A DNA stretch of 64,000 nucleotides from Panulirus ornatus (lineage: Eukaryota; Arthropoda; Malacostraca; Decapoda; Palinuridae): contig NC_092250.1 of NCBI RefSeq assembly GCF_036320965.1, positions 19,365,117 through 19,429,116 of the forward strand, written 5' to 3'. The notes below the pieces were generated by a model, which saw nothing but the letters and a program-made list of their open reading frames with translations, did not search any database and was not told the origin of the DNA. How positions within the stretch are numbered: the stretch's first letter is position 1; each line of letters starts with the position of its first letter. A program made the translations under genes and the position numbers. Shown piece after piece: positions 33,186-44,099 of the stretch.

Positions 33186-34928
33186 TATTTATTTTGCTTT
33201 GTCACTGTCTCCCGCGTTTGCGAGGTAGCGCAAGGAAACAGAAATGGCACAACCCACCCACATACACATGTATATACATACATGTCCACACACGCAAATA
33301 TACATACCTATACATCTCAATGTATACATATATATACACACACAGACATATACATATATACACATGTACATAATTTATACTGTCTGCCTTTATTTATTCC
33401 CATCGCCACCTCGCCACACATGGAATAACAACCCCCTCCCCCCTCATGTGTGCGAGGTAGCGCTAGGAAAAGACAACAAAGGCCCCATTCGTTCACACTC
33501 AGTCTCTAGCTGTCATGTAATAATGCACTGAAACCACAGCTCCCTTTCCACATCCAGGCCCCACAGAACTTTCCATGGTTTACCCCAGATGCTTCACATG
33601 CCCTGGTTCAATCCATTGACAGCACGTCGACCCCGGTATACCACATCATTCCAATTCACTCTTCCTTGCACGCCTTTCACCCTCCTGCATGTTCAGGCCC
33701 CGATCACTCAAAATCTTTTTCACTCCATCTTTCCACCTCCAATTTGGTCTCCCACTTCTTCTCGTTCCCTCCACCTCTGACACATATATCCTCTTGTTCA
33801 ATCTTTCCTCACTCATTCTCTCCATGTGGCCAAACCATTTCAAAACACCCTCTTCAGCTCTCTCAACCACACTCTTTTTATTTCCACACATCTCTCTTAC
33901 CCTTACATTACTTACTCGATCAAACCACCTCACACCACATATTGTCCTCAAACATCTTATTTCCAGCAAATCCACCCTCCTGCGCACAACTCTATCCATA
34001 GCCCACGCCTCGCAACCATACAACATTGTTGGAACCACTATTCCTTCAAACATACCCATTTTTGCTTTCCGAGATAATGTTCTCGACTTCCACACATTCT
34101 TCAAGGCTCCCAGAATTTTCGCCCCCTCCCCACCCTATGATTCACTTCCGCTTCCATGGTTCCATCCGCTGCCAAATCCACTCCCAGATATCTAAAACAC
34201 TTCACTTCCTCCAGTTTTTCTCCATTCAAACTTACCTCCCAATTGACTTGACCCTCAACCCTACTGTACCTAATAACCTTGCTCTTATTCACATTTATCT
34301 CAACTTTCTTCTTTCACATACTTTACCAGACTCAGTCAACAGCTTCTGCAGTTTCTTACATGAATCAGCCACCAGTGCTGTATCATCAGCGAACAACAAC
34401 TGACTCACTTCCCAAGCTCTCTCATCCACAGCAGACTGCATACTTGCCCCTTTCCAAAACTCTTGCATTCACCTCCCTAACAACCCCATCCATAAACAAA
34501 TTAAACAACCATGGAGACATCACACACCCCTGCCGCAAACCTACATTCACTGAGAACCAATCACTTTCCTCTATTCCCACATGTACACATGCCTTACATC
34601 CTCGATAAAAACTTTTCGCTACTTCTAACAACTTGCCTCCCACACCATATATTCTTAATACCTCCCACAGAGCACCTCTATCAACTCTGTCATATGCCTG
34701 CCTTCTCCAGATCCATAAATGCTACTTTATCCATTTGCTTTTCTAAGTATTTCTCACATACATTCTTCAAAGCAAACACCTGATCCACACATCTTCCTCT
34801 TCTGAAACCACACTGCTCTACCCCAATCTGATGCTCTGTACATGCCTTCACCCTCTCAATCAGTACCCTCCCATATAATTTCCCAGGAATACTCAGCAAA
34901 CTTATACCTCTGTAATTTGAGCACTCTT
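33186..34928 (-). mobile_element. LINE-A, long-UTR subfamily, decayed
   Basis: Minus strand. Complete tail and long 3' UTR (33193-33620), C-terminal domain frame at 33646-34104 (RRSGRPN type), then RT pieces at 34101-34292, 34422-34643 and 34690-34899 separated by small indels. It ends 5' at the GISLLSIPGK region. Confidence 0.88.
33646..34104 (-). pseudogene. LINE-A C-terminal domain (152 aa)
   Basis: KNVWKSRTLSRKAKMG to RRARKSELE. The final residues differ because a deletion shifts the frame before the usual NWIDVVYRG end. Other motifs (LYGCEAWAMDR, KWFGHMERM) are kept. Confidence 0.75.
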
Positions 34929-36392
34929 CTTATAATTACAGTGTAATTATAAACTGTTGAATAGTTTGGCCAGACTTAAATTCATATAAACTCCTAAAGA
35001 CTTACAGTTAAAGACTTATTTGATCAAAATTGTAACATAGAAGCGGTAATGGAACTGATAGTAGCAAAATATTTCTATCGTTGAAAAGTAGTCGAGCTTA
35101 TTTTCTATCTCACAAAACCAAACCACGAAAAATGTTAATTGGGTTGCCTATGTCAAAAAACAAACCTGTTGAGTGGCTCCCTCCTTCAAGTGGTGCCCAG
35201 GGCACCTGCCTTACATGCCATACCCTAGATACGCCACTGATGTATATGTATAGTTCATTTCAAAAGACAAGTTTTCTCTTCCTCCAAAATTCATATATAC
35301 TTTCTCTTGTCTTTCTTTTTCCATTTCATAATTCTCAATACATTTCAGTTAAGGCCTGGTCTTGATGTGGACTTTTGTCGTGACTGGAGCCTTCAAACAT
35401 AAAAGAAAAAATGTATACGCTATTACTTTTTCTGGGCAATTTTAGGAAGATGGACCGCAGAGAAACTTTGAGACAATCCAGCTGACCTGCTGTGTATGAT
35501 GATCAGAGCCAGACTGAGTCACTGAGGAGTGAACACTGGCCAGAGTTGCTAAATCGAGAATAGATGAAAGGGAAAATCTTTAGCTTTGAAGTTGTTGATT
35601 TGGCAACTGTGACAATGGGTAGATCCAGTATAACATAATTCATGTGATTTTTGAGGGATTCCCAGTTCCCATTACATTCTTATAGTGACATAAACTAACT
35701 AGATTACATCACGAGATCTTAAGATTCAGAAAATATGAGTTACTCTATATCATATGATTTATTTTCATCCTTTGTGGACCACAGGTTAAGGACCCTTAAT
35801 CTAGAGCACATTGTACTGTAGATAGGTAGCAAGGTGTTTCAGGTACCATATAATGCATCCAAAAGGGTTATACAAGTAAACATTTTGGGTGGGAATGTAT
35901 CTTCTTGTAGGGCAAAGGTTTCAATAGTTCGACTTACGATGTATTCAGCTTATGATGGGTTTTTAGGAACATAACTCCATTGTAAGTTGAAGCTCTGGTG
36001 TATTACATAAATCAATACATGACTTAGCAGTACTATACATATCAGTATATGATATTTGGCAGTACTACATATATGATTATATGACATTTGGCGGTAAAGC
36101 ATCACACATAGTTAGTTGTCATTATATGACATTTGACAACACTACACATAATTAGCTGACAATATATGACATTTGACATTACTGCACGAATCAAAACATG
36201 AGTAATATGGTTGTAATGCATGTGCATCTAATATGAAGGATGAGGTCAATATACGCAGTAGAATAACACAGTGATTATAGGTATGGTAACCAAAGCTGAT
36301 AAGAAAGGATGATTATAAAAGACAGGGAGCAGTGAGAGTTCTGAAGTGAAAATATTGATTCTGTGTTGAATTAGATATTGTATGGCAGGTTA
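34929..36392. other. Mostly unassigned COX19 intron sequence
   Basis: 35270-35405 resembles a Jockey-like LINE 3' end (CAGTTAAGGCCTGGTCTTGA, then GACTGGAGCCTTCAAACATA). The remainder shows short ATATGACATTTGGCAGTACT-type repeats at 36040-36190 and no gene. Confidence 0.5.
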
Positions 36393-36400
36393 ACTATTTA

Positions 36401-37495
36401 TTTTTTATTTATTATACTTTGTCGCTGTCTCCCGCGTTTGCGAGGTAGCGCAAGGAAACAGACGAAAGAAATGGCCCAACCCACCCCCCATACACATGTA
36501 TATACATACGTCCACACACGCAAATATACATACCTACACAGCTTTCCATGGTTTACCCCAGACGCTTCACATGCCTTGATTCAATCCACTGACAGCACGT
36601 CAACCCCGGTATACCACATCGCTCCAATTCACTCTATTCCTTGCCCTCCTTTCACCCTCCTGCATGTTCAGGCCCCGATCACACAAAATCTTTTTCACTC
36701 CATCTTTCCACCTCCAATTTGGTCTCCCTCTTCTCCTCGTTCCCTCCACCTCCGACACATATATCCTCTTGGTCAATCTTTCCTCACTCATTCTCTCCAT
36801 GTGCCCAAACCACTTCAAAACACCCTCTTCTGCTCTCTCAACCACGCTCTTTTTATTTCCACACATCTCTCTTACCCTTACGTTACTCACTCGATCAAAC
36901 CACTTCACACCACACATTGTCCTCAAACATCTCATTTCCAGCACATCCATCCTCCTGCGCACAACTCTATCCATAGCCCACGCCTCGCAACCATACAACA
37001 TTGTTGGAACCACTATTCCTTCAAACATACCCATTTTTGCTTTCCGAGATAATGTTCTCGACTTCCACACATTCTTCAAGGCCCCCAGAATTTTCGCCCC
37101 CTCCCCCACCCTATGATCCACTTCCGCTTCCATGGTTCCATCCGCTGCCAGATCCACTCCCAGATATCTAAAACACTTCACTTCCTCCAGTTTTTCTCCA
37201 TTCAAACTCATCTCCCAATTGACTTGACCCTCAACCCTACTGTACCTAATAACCTTGCTCTTATTCACATTTACTCTTAACTTTCTTCTTTCACACACTT
37301 TACCAAACTCAGTCACCAGCTTCTGCAGTTTCTCACATGAATCAGCCACCAGCACTGTATCCTCAGCTAACGACAACTGACTCACTTCCCAAGCTCTCTC
37401 ATCCCCAACAGACTTCATACTTGCCCCTCTTTCCAAAACGCTTGCATTTACCTCCCTAACAACCCCATCCATAAACAAATTAAACAACTAGTTGC
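36401..37495 (-). mobile_element. LINE-A, short-UTR subfamily, mutated catalytic motif, target-site duplication
   Basis: Minus strand, tail to RT motif B. ACTATTTA at 36393-36400 and 37496-37503 is a likely 8-bp target-site duplication. It lies 290 bases before the last COX19 exon. Confidence 0.88.
36600..37487 (-). CDS. LINE-A RT end and C-terminal domain, 295 aa open frame
   Basis: Minus strand, open from MFNLFMDGVVREVNASV to WSDVVYRG. Motif C reads LSLAEDTVLVADS instead of LLFADDTALVADS, so one of the two metal-binding aspartates is Glu and flanking residues are changed. The rest is almost identical to the intact copies, so the change is recent or occurred at insertion. It has no motif A and would be inactive. 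Confidence 0.82.
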   Translation of the reverse strand: MFNLFMDGVVREVNASVLERGASMKSVGDERAWEVSQLSLAEDTVLVADSCEKLQKLVTEFGKVCERRKLRVNVNKSKVIRYSRVEGQVNWEMSLNGEKLEEVKCFRYLGVDLAADGTMEAEVDHRVGEGAKILGALKNVWKSRTLSRKAKMGMFEGIVVPTMLYGCEAWAMDRVVRRRMDVLEMRCLRTMCGVKWFDRVSNVRVREMCGNKKSVVERAEEGVLKWFGHMERMSEERLTKRIYVSEVEGTRRRGRPNWRWKDGVKKILCDRGLNMQEGERRARNRVNWSDVVYRG

Positions 37496-37790
37496 ACTAT
37501 TTAGATGAGATCAAAAGTTTATTTGTACTGGGAGAAGAGTCAAAGGAAGAATCTACTTTAGCATCCAAATATTTCACTCACTGAAACCTTAAGAGTATCT
37601 CAGGTTGGCTTAAACTATGTCTTAAGCATTTGGAAAAGAACAGTTTCTCTTTTTAATTGTTGTATCTTGCTGAGGCTACATTTTGTAATGATTTTGGGAA
37701 ACATTTTATCGTAATTCATTGTAGATGTTGATGTGGAAGAAAAGCAGGCTCAGTATATTTGTTTTTTAGACCATATTTCACCTTCAACAG

Positions 37791-37953
37791 ATACATGTTA
37801 TGTTTACGTGAAAATAGAAGCAAAAACATTTGTTGTCGAGAGGAGTCCCGTGACTACTTGGCTTGTCGGATGGAAAAAGGTCTAATGGTAAAGGAAGATT
37901 GGAGTAAACTTGGGTATTCTGATCTAGCAACACCTACTGATCAGAAGCCTTGA
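37791..37953 (+). CDS. COX19: COX19, coding exon 2 (C-terminal)
   Basis: Follows acceptor CCTTCAACAG. Its first base completes Lys35. It reads YMLCLRENRSKNICCREESR, then DYLACRMEKGLMVKEDW, and stops at TGA. With exon 1 the protein is 88 residues (human 90). Cys29-X9-Cys39 and Cys50-X9-Cys60 form the twin CX9C coiled-coil-helix fold that is oxidised by the MIA40 pathway. Cys49 (ICC) is an additional cysteine next to it. A donor-like ATG|GTAAGT lies 8-10 bases after the stop, so the 3' UTR may be spliced. No AATAAA is obvious nearby. Confidence 0.93.
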
Positions 37954-38330
37954 AACTTTAATGGTAAGTGAATGTATACCTGAATTGAAACTTTTGTTTC
38001 TGAATTTGTTTTTCTTTTGATTTTAGGCCTTTTTCTCAACATAGATATGAATTAGCTGTTTATAACTTTTTTGGTCTGTCTTTTACTCTCTTAAAGTAAA
38101 GCTCATTAATCCTCCACTCTGCCTCTTTCTCATGAGAGAAATAGCATAATTCAACAAGCATGGCATGCAGTGAGTACTACGCTCTAGCCTTGTCATACTG
38201 GCAAAATCTCATCATATGTATTCTTACTCATAGTTGCTATAAGTAACTGAAATTACAAAATGGTCACCCTGGTTAATTTATGGGAGTTCCCAGAGGGACA
38301 GAGCATTATTATTTTTTTATGAGATGGCTT
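37954..38330 (+). other. COX19 3' flank / UTR
   Basis: No recognised repeat up to the old LINE-A at about 38330. Possible 3' UTR, end not defined. Confidence 0.4.
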
Positions 38331-38761
38331 GGGCAGCTGAGACCCTAATCTAGGCCATCCCATTGATGTTTGCCAGGAAAACAGACCAGAAAGGCCATGT
38401 TTGTTCACAGTCAGTCTCTAGCTGTCATATGTAATGCATCGAAACCACAGACCTTTCCATGGTTTATTCCAGATGCTTCACATGTCCTGGTTCAGCCCAC
38501 TGACAGCACCTCTCACCCTCCTGTATGTTCAGGCCCCACTCGCTTTAAGGTCTTTTTCACTCAACCTTTCCACCTCTAATTTGGTCTCCCACTTCTTGTT
38601 CCTTCTACCTCTGAAACATATATCCTCTTTATCAATCATTCCTCACTCATTCTCTCCATATGTCCAAACCATTTCAACACACCCCCTTCTGCTCTCTCAA
38701 CCACACTCTTTTTATTCTCACATTTCTCTTACCCTTTCATTACATACTCGATCAAATCACC

Positions 38762-39241
38762 TCACACCACATATTGTCCTAAACATTTCATTTCCAACAC
38801 ATCCACCCTCCTCTGTACAACCCCATCTATAGCCCATGCCTCGAAACCATATAACATTGTTGGAACTACTATTCCTTCAAACATACCTATTTTTGCTTTC
38901 CGGGATAACATTCTCTCCTTCCTCACATTTTTCATTGCTCCCAGAACCTTCACCCCCTCCCCCACCCTGTGACTCTCTTCTGTTTCCATGGTTCCATTTG
39001 CTGTTAATTCCACTCCTAGGAATCTAAAACACTTCACTTCTTCCAATTTTTCTCCATTCAAACTTACATCCCAGTTAACTTGTCCCTCAACACTACTGAA
39101 TCTAATAACCTTGCTCTTATACACATTTACTCTCAACTTTTTCATTTTGCACACTTTTCCAAACTCAGTCAAGAACTTCTGCAGTTTCTCACTTGAATCA
39201 GCCACTAGAGCTGTATCATCAGCAAACAACAACTGGCTCAC
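38762..39241 (-). pseudogene. Old LINE-A RT palm/thumb fragment (159 aa)
   Basis: Minus strand, MSQLLFADDTALVADSSEKL (catalytic motif C kept) to VLEMKCLGQYVV, where an indel breaks the frame. It contains the EGQVNWDVSLNGEKLEEVKC block and the MLYGFEAWAID equivalent of LYGCEAWAMD. Confidence 0.75.
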
Positions 39242-39672
39242 TTCCCAGGCCCTCTCATCCCCAACAGACTACATACTCACCCCTCTCTCAAAAACTCTTG
39301 CATTTTCCTCTCTGACCACCCCATCCATAAACAAATTAAACAACCATGGGGACATCACACACCTCTGCCGCAGACCAACATTCACTAGGAACCAGTCAGT
39401 CTCCTCTCTTCTTACTCGTACACATACCTTACATCCTTAGTAAAAGTTTTTCAGTGCTTCTAGCAACTTACTTCCTGCACCATATACTCTTAAGACCTTC
39501 CATAAAGTATCTGTATCAGCCTTATCATATGCCCTCTCCAGATCTGTAAATGCTACATTCAAATCCATCTGTTTTTTAAGTATTTCTCACACATTCTTCA
39601 AAGCATACTCCTGATCCAGACATCCTCTACCACTTCTGAAACACACTGCTCTTCCCCAATCTGATGCTCTGT

Positions 39673-39966
39673 TCATGCCTTCACCATCTCAATCAATACC
39701 CTCCCATATAATTTCCCAGGAATACTTGACAAACTTATGCCTGTGTAATTTGAACACTCACTTTTATCCCCTTTGCCTTTGTACAATGGTACTTTGCATG
39801 CATCCTTCCAGTCCTCAGGCACTTCACCATGATCCATACATACATTGAATGAACTTACCAACCAATCAACAACACAGTCACTGCCTTTTTTAATGAATCC
39901 CAATGCAGTACCATCCAAACCCACCACCTTGCCAGATTTCATCTTCCACAAAGCTTTCACTACCAC
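39673..39966 (-). pseudogene. Old LINE-A RT N-terminal fragment (97 aa)
   Basis: Minus strand, VVKALWKMKSGKVVGLDG to YTGISLSSIPGKLYGRVLIE, the region before motif A. It belongs to the same element as 38762-39241. Confidence 0.7.
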
Positions 39967-40089
39967 CTCTCACCTTACCAAACCATTCTCCCTGACCCTC
40001 TCACTTCACACACCACCCTAACTAAAACACTCTATATCTGCCACTGTTATCAAACACATTCAACAAACCTTCAAAATACATGGACATGG

Positions 40090-40560
40090 AATGAGTCACA
40101 GAGGACAAGAATTCAGGCTGTGGAAATGATTTGTTTGAGAACAGCATGAAGTGTGACTAGATGGAAAGAAGAAAGAAATGAAAGGGTGTATGAGAGATGT
40201 GGTATGGCCAGAAAATGCAAAGGGAATGTATTGTGGAGTGGTAGAATGGGTGAAATATAATACTTTGTGGAGATTTGGGCATGTGGAAAAATGCAAGACT
40301 GGGAGTTTACAAGGAGAATGTATGATAATACAATTAAGGGGTTGGTGTGAGTGGAAGACCACCAGTGACAAGGGCAGATAGGGTGGAAGAATACTGGAGG
40401 GAGAGAAATAGTGGAAGAGTGCATGGAATGGTTTATGCGAGGGAGTTATATAAGAACAGGGATACGTGGAGACTTTTGCCATGGCCACCCCTTAATGGAA
40501 GTTCCCAGAGGGAATGGGCATCAGAGATATAGATAGATGTAGAATAGATAGATAGATAGG
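40090..40560 (+). mobile_element. LINE-B 3' end with (GATA)n tail
   Basis: Plus strand. C-terminal domain with LWRFGHVEKCKTGSL, a GRPPVTRADRVEEYW segment and CCATGGCCACCCCTTAATGG, ending GGGCATCAGAGATATAGATA and GATAGATAGATAGG. The domain has the same WFGHVER...GRP...W layout as LINE-A but low sequence similarity, so it is a separate family. Frame broken. Confidence 0.7.
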
Positions 40561-40880
40561 AACTCATCATAAAATGGTTTTGAATACATATCACCAGCAG
40601 CTGGTTAGGACAGTGAAGAGGAAATAGTAGGTGAAATAATTTATTCAGGATAAGGAAGAGGTTGGTCGCCATGGGAACCCAAATGCATGCATCCATGCCA
40701 CTTGGCATTTCGCCAGTGCTACAGTTTGCCATATCCCACTTGAGCAATGTTGCATAAAAACTGATACCTGATTAAGTTTATGTGGAAAAATCTTCATTTA
40801 GCTCCTTCCTCAGCTCCTTTCAGAAGAGTGATAATACAGGAAGGGAGAAGAGATTTTGAAGACTAGACAAGTAGGTAGTA
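40561..40880. other. Unassigned sequence between LINE-B and R560
   Basis: No gene or repeat family recognised. Confidence 0.4.
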
Positions 40881-40884
40881 GATA

Positions 40885-41472
40885 GTAGGCAGCCAGTGAC
40901 CAGCAAGATACATCACCAGTACTACCCACCTGGGTATCAGGAAAGTTAATGATGGCTGCATAGTGTGCCAGTACTTCAATGGTTGTCAAGTTGCACTCCT
41001 CTGACCCAGGTAGTTGTCTTTCTGCCTCACCCACATGTGGACTACTGGCATTCTTTCCACAAACATACAGTCTTTCCTTGTCATACATAACACTTTACAA
41101 CACTTAACACGCATATTTTTCATAACTCAAGATTTTTCTGTATTGAGCACTACATGCTAGCCCCACCTTTTTGGCAAAATGGTAAAACCAATAGATAGAT
41201 AGAAGTTGTATGTAGGAACATTTAGGTAGAAACATTAGTTAGAGGTTGTGGGTAAGAGCATTAGGTAATAGTTGTGAGTAGGAACATGAGGTAGGAGCCT
41301 CTGTAAACACTGTGTTAGAGGTGCCCTGCTAGGTGCCTGTTAAGGGTGAGGCACAGAGAGCTAAGAAGCAGCACAGCAATTCTCTAGTTATGAAGGCTCG
41401 GTGGCCATGACCAACACCATGAGAGAATTCCAGATGGGAACAGATATCAGAGATATAGATAGATAGATAGAC
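40885..41472 (+). mobile_element. R560 non-autonomous element
   Basis: Matches 55256-55822 along its length (for example GTTGTCAAGTTGCACTCCTC and CCACAAACATACA). Its 3' end (CATGACC...GAGAATTCCAGATGGGAACA, GATATCAGAGATATAGATAG) resembles the LINE-B tail. It has no RT. The likely mobilising partner is LINE-B. Confidence 0.65.
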
Positions 41473-41640
41473 AAACACTGTGTTAGAGGTGCCCTGCTAG
41501 GTGCCTGTTAAGGGTGAGGCACAGAGAGCTAAGAAGCAGCACAGCAATTCTCTAGTTATGAAGGCTCGGTGGCCATGACCAACACCATGAGAGAATTCCA
41601 GATGGGAACAGATATCAGAGATATAGATAGATAGATAGAC
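41305..41640. repeat. Exact tandem duplication, 2 x 168 bp
   Basis: 41305-41472 and 41473-41640 appear identical base for base (AAACACTGTGTTAGAGGTGC to GATAGATAGATAGAC). It duplicates the 3' end of R560 with its GATA tail, so it is recent or an assembly artefact. Confidence 0.93.
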
Positions 41641-43137
41641 AAACCAGAAATAGTAATTCGGTCTGAGGACTAGTTTTAATTGTATAGAACATAAAAAAGG
41701 TGGACTGGAATTTGTATGCAAATGTAAATTCAAACAGGATACCAAGGAACTGGCAGATGAGAGCTGATAATTAAACTAATGATAATGTGAGAAACATTCA
41801 GTTAACTCATGTTGTACATAGATTAAAAAGAGATTATAACACCATTGATTTAATCATGTATAACATTGCACTTATCATACTATGTTATTGAATTCACAAA
41901 AACTGTTGTCTCAGATCACAGCATCATAGAAGTGTTAAGCTATGATTTAGAATTAGACAGACAGTAAGAAAGAAATGAGAAAGATGTGAGCATTTTAAAC
42001 ATCTTCAGTTACTACCCTTATTGAACAGATTGAAGCAAATCAAGAAATACAATAGATAACACAGATCTTACTAAAATTTGACATATATTGAAGAAAAATA
42101 AAAATATTGTGTCATTTAAACAACCAGAGCCATTTCAGCCCAGCATTTCAGAGGGTCTAAGCACAATGCTTAGACATTTAAATCTTGGCTCATTCCTGCC
42201 ACTCAAAGCCACTGGGTTCCCAGTGACCCATTGCATCAACTTACACATTCACTTTCTTCTGCTTTTCTTCGAGATTATATTCACATCTAGTGTTATATTC
42301 AGAACCATTCCTTAAGGTCTCCTGATATGTGCAGGTAGGATTATTAGCAGTCACTGTCATCAGAACCCCTCAAAATCTTGTGTATTTATACTACTTAGTA
42401 GTTTGTGGGGCCCTTGTGGGTAAATGTTTTATTTCCTTTCTTCTTTTTTTTTTTTTTTAACTGAACCTTGTGAATATTTTTTGCAGGCTGGCTAGAGTTG
42501 CAGGTGACTTATGACATCTGTACATGCCACTATTGAATAAAGGAAACTTTGGTTCCTTCATATGCAGGTGGGAAAATTGAAGATGTGTAATATGCATAAT
42601 TAGAACACCAAAAAATTTTACATTGTGCTGTGAATAGAAATTTATAGGTTTAAATCAGCATGTTTAATAAGCATTAGTTGCTAGTCCCAGTTCATAGCAA
42701 AATCTGCTCTGAGTACTTTTAGATAGGTACTCTCTTTCTTTGTAGCCACCTCTTGATCTTGCAGCATTCTGAATATTTCTTCATATTGTAATATCATAGG
42801 TTCAGGTCCATGGTACTTCAGAGTTGCAGTATATTATACTTTTAGGATTGGCAGGTTATTGTGGATATAAACAAAAATAATGGAAAAATTATTTTGTGGC
42901 TTTATCCCACAGGGTAGAGAAAAAGTGAGATGAACTGGGAAAGTAAAAGAGAGTATGTATGAGGAGCATGTCTACATGGAGAAGTATGTCAAACTGATGC
43001 TTTAGCATTTAGTTGGTCTATGGTGTGCTTTGATAGAAAGTACTAAGCCCAGATTTTGATAGACAGGTAATGTTTGTGGCCTTGATATTTCAAATGTTTA
43101 TGTTGAAGTTAACTTTTAGTGTCAAGTGGTGAGAAGT
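41641..43137. other. PPCDC upstream region
   Basis: No repeat family recognised. A T-run near 42446-42459 is followed by TTTTTTGCAG, a possible splice acceptor at about 42486. It may hold 5' non-coding exons of PPCDC. Confidence 0.4.
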
Positions 43138-43281
43138 ATGTTAGATAATGCTGTAGAGAATTATATGGGGTCTCAGCCTGTCTTCACAATGCAGTGTTGT
43201 GGAGAGAACAAAACATTTCTAAAGTTTAAGTACAAGGTAGATGAACCAGGTGTGAAAACTCTTGTTGCATCCTTGCAGACG

Positions 43282-43941
43282 ATGTCATGGTTACCACCAC
43301 CAAGCACTGGTCCAAGAGTACTCTTGGGCTGTACAGGAAGTGTGGCCACAATTAAGGTGCCAGAACTAGCACGAAGACTGCAAGAATGTGGAGCAAGTGT
43401 TATCATTATACCCACTGAGAATGCTTGTCACTTCCTAAGGTGTCAGGCTAAAGTTGGCTCTGCTGCTATTCACACACCAAATCATGGAGGATCTGGTGAT
43501 GTCATCAGACCAGGAATTAAGGCTGATGAAAATGTGGAGTTAAGGGGTAGTGGGAGTGAGGAAGAGAATAGCTGCAGTGATCAGTGTAGTCACTGTGGGA
43601 ACAGAACTCCCATTAGAAGGAAACAGACTGATGATAATGATTGCGATGTGAAGTCTCTTTACCCAGACCTGAATTTCGTGTTGGACCAGGATGAGTGGGC
43701 TGCATGGAATGGACGTGGTGACCCTGTCTTGCATATCCATCTGAGAGATTGGGCACAGGTTATGGTGATTGCTCCACTTGATGCCAATACTATGGCTAAG
43801 ATTGCCCAAGGCCTATGTGACAATCTTCTCACAAGTACAGTGCGGGCTTGGGACATTGCACGCCCACTTGTTTTCTGCCCAGCTATGAACACACACATGT
43901 ATAACCATCCTCTCACCTTTAAACATACAGCCATTCTTAAG
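43282..43941 (+). CDS. PPCDC: PPCDC, phosphopantothenoylcysteine decarboxylase, exon 1
   Basis: FMN enzyme of coenzyme A synthesis (4'-phosphopantothenoylcysteine to 4'-phosphopantetheine), a cytosolic homotrimer. Starts at MSWLPPPSTGPRVLLGCTGS; the frame is open further upstream to ATG 43138 (48 more residues), so the start is uncertain, and CCTTGCAG just before may be an acceptor. Seen: the VLLGCTGSVATIKVPEL nucleotide/FMN site (13-29), DPVLHIHLRDWAQVMVIAPL with catalytic His151, APLDANTMAKIAQGLCDNLL, and CPAMNTHMYNHP with catalytic Asn203. Residues about 55-125 are an acidic, Cys-rich insertion absent from the usual 200-residue enzyme. It ends in phase 0 at donor AAG|GTATGC. Confidence 0.9.
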
Positions 43942-44099
43942 GTATGCCTTTTACAAGTTCAAATAAGCATTATTTACTTGTGGCTGTATGGTAACTGTAT
44001 TTTGGAAAAAGATTCAATTTAGATATTTTTTGCCTCGGTATCTTTTTATTCTTTATTTCTAGTTTCATACTTGATTGTCTTTTCCTCTTTATTAAGATA

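Larger units (their letters stand above)
38330..40030 (-). mobile_element. Old LINE-A, minus strand, nearly complete RT
   Basis: Minus strand, from the 3' UTR (38400 region) through the C-terminal domain, RT and upstream region (VVKALWKMKSGKVVGLDGTA near 39960). Amino-acid differences are spread evenly, with several stops. It belongs to an older subfamily (NWDVSLNGEKLEEVKCFRFL; SSEKLQKFLTEFG). Confidence 0.85.

Noticed and set aside
43573..43600. CX3CX2C motif in the PPCDC insertion, as in radical-SAM enzymes
   Set aside because: There is no radical-SAM barrel or neighbouring motif. The cysteines sit in a short acidic loop, so coincidence is more likely.
43440..43666. Reading the PPCDC insertion as an unspliced intron (AAG|GTGTCA to TTTACCCAG)
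   Set aside because: Splicing these two sites would shift the frame and hit a stop soon after, while the unspliced frame is open and continues into conserved PPCDC sequence.
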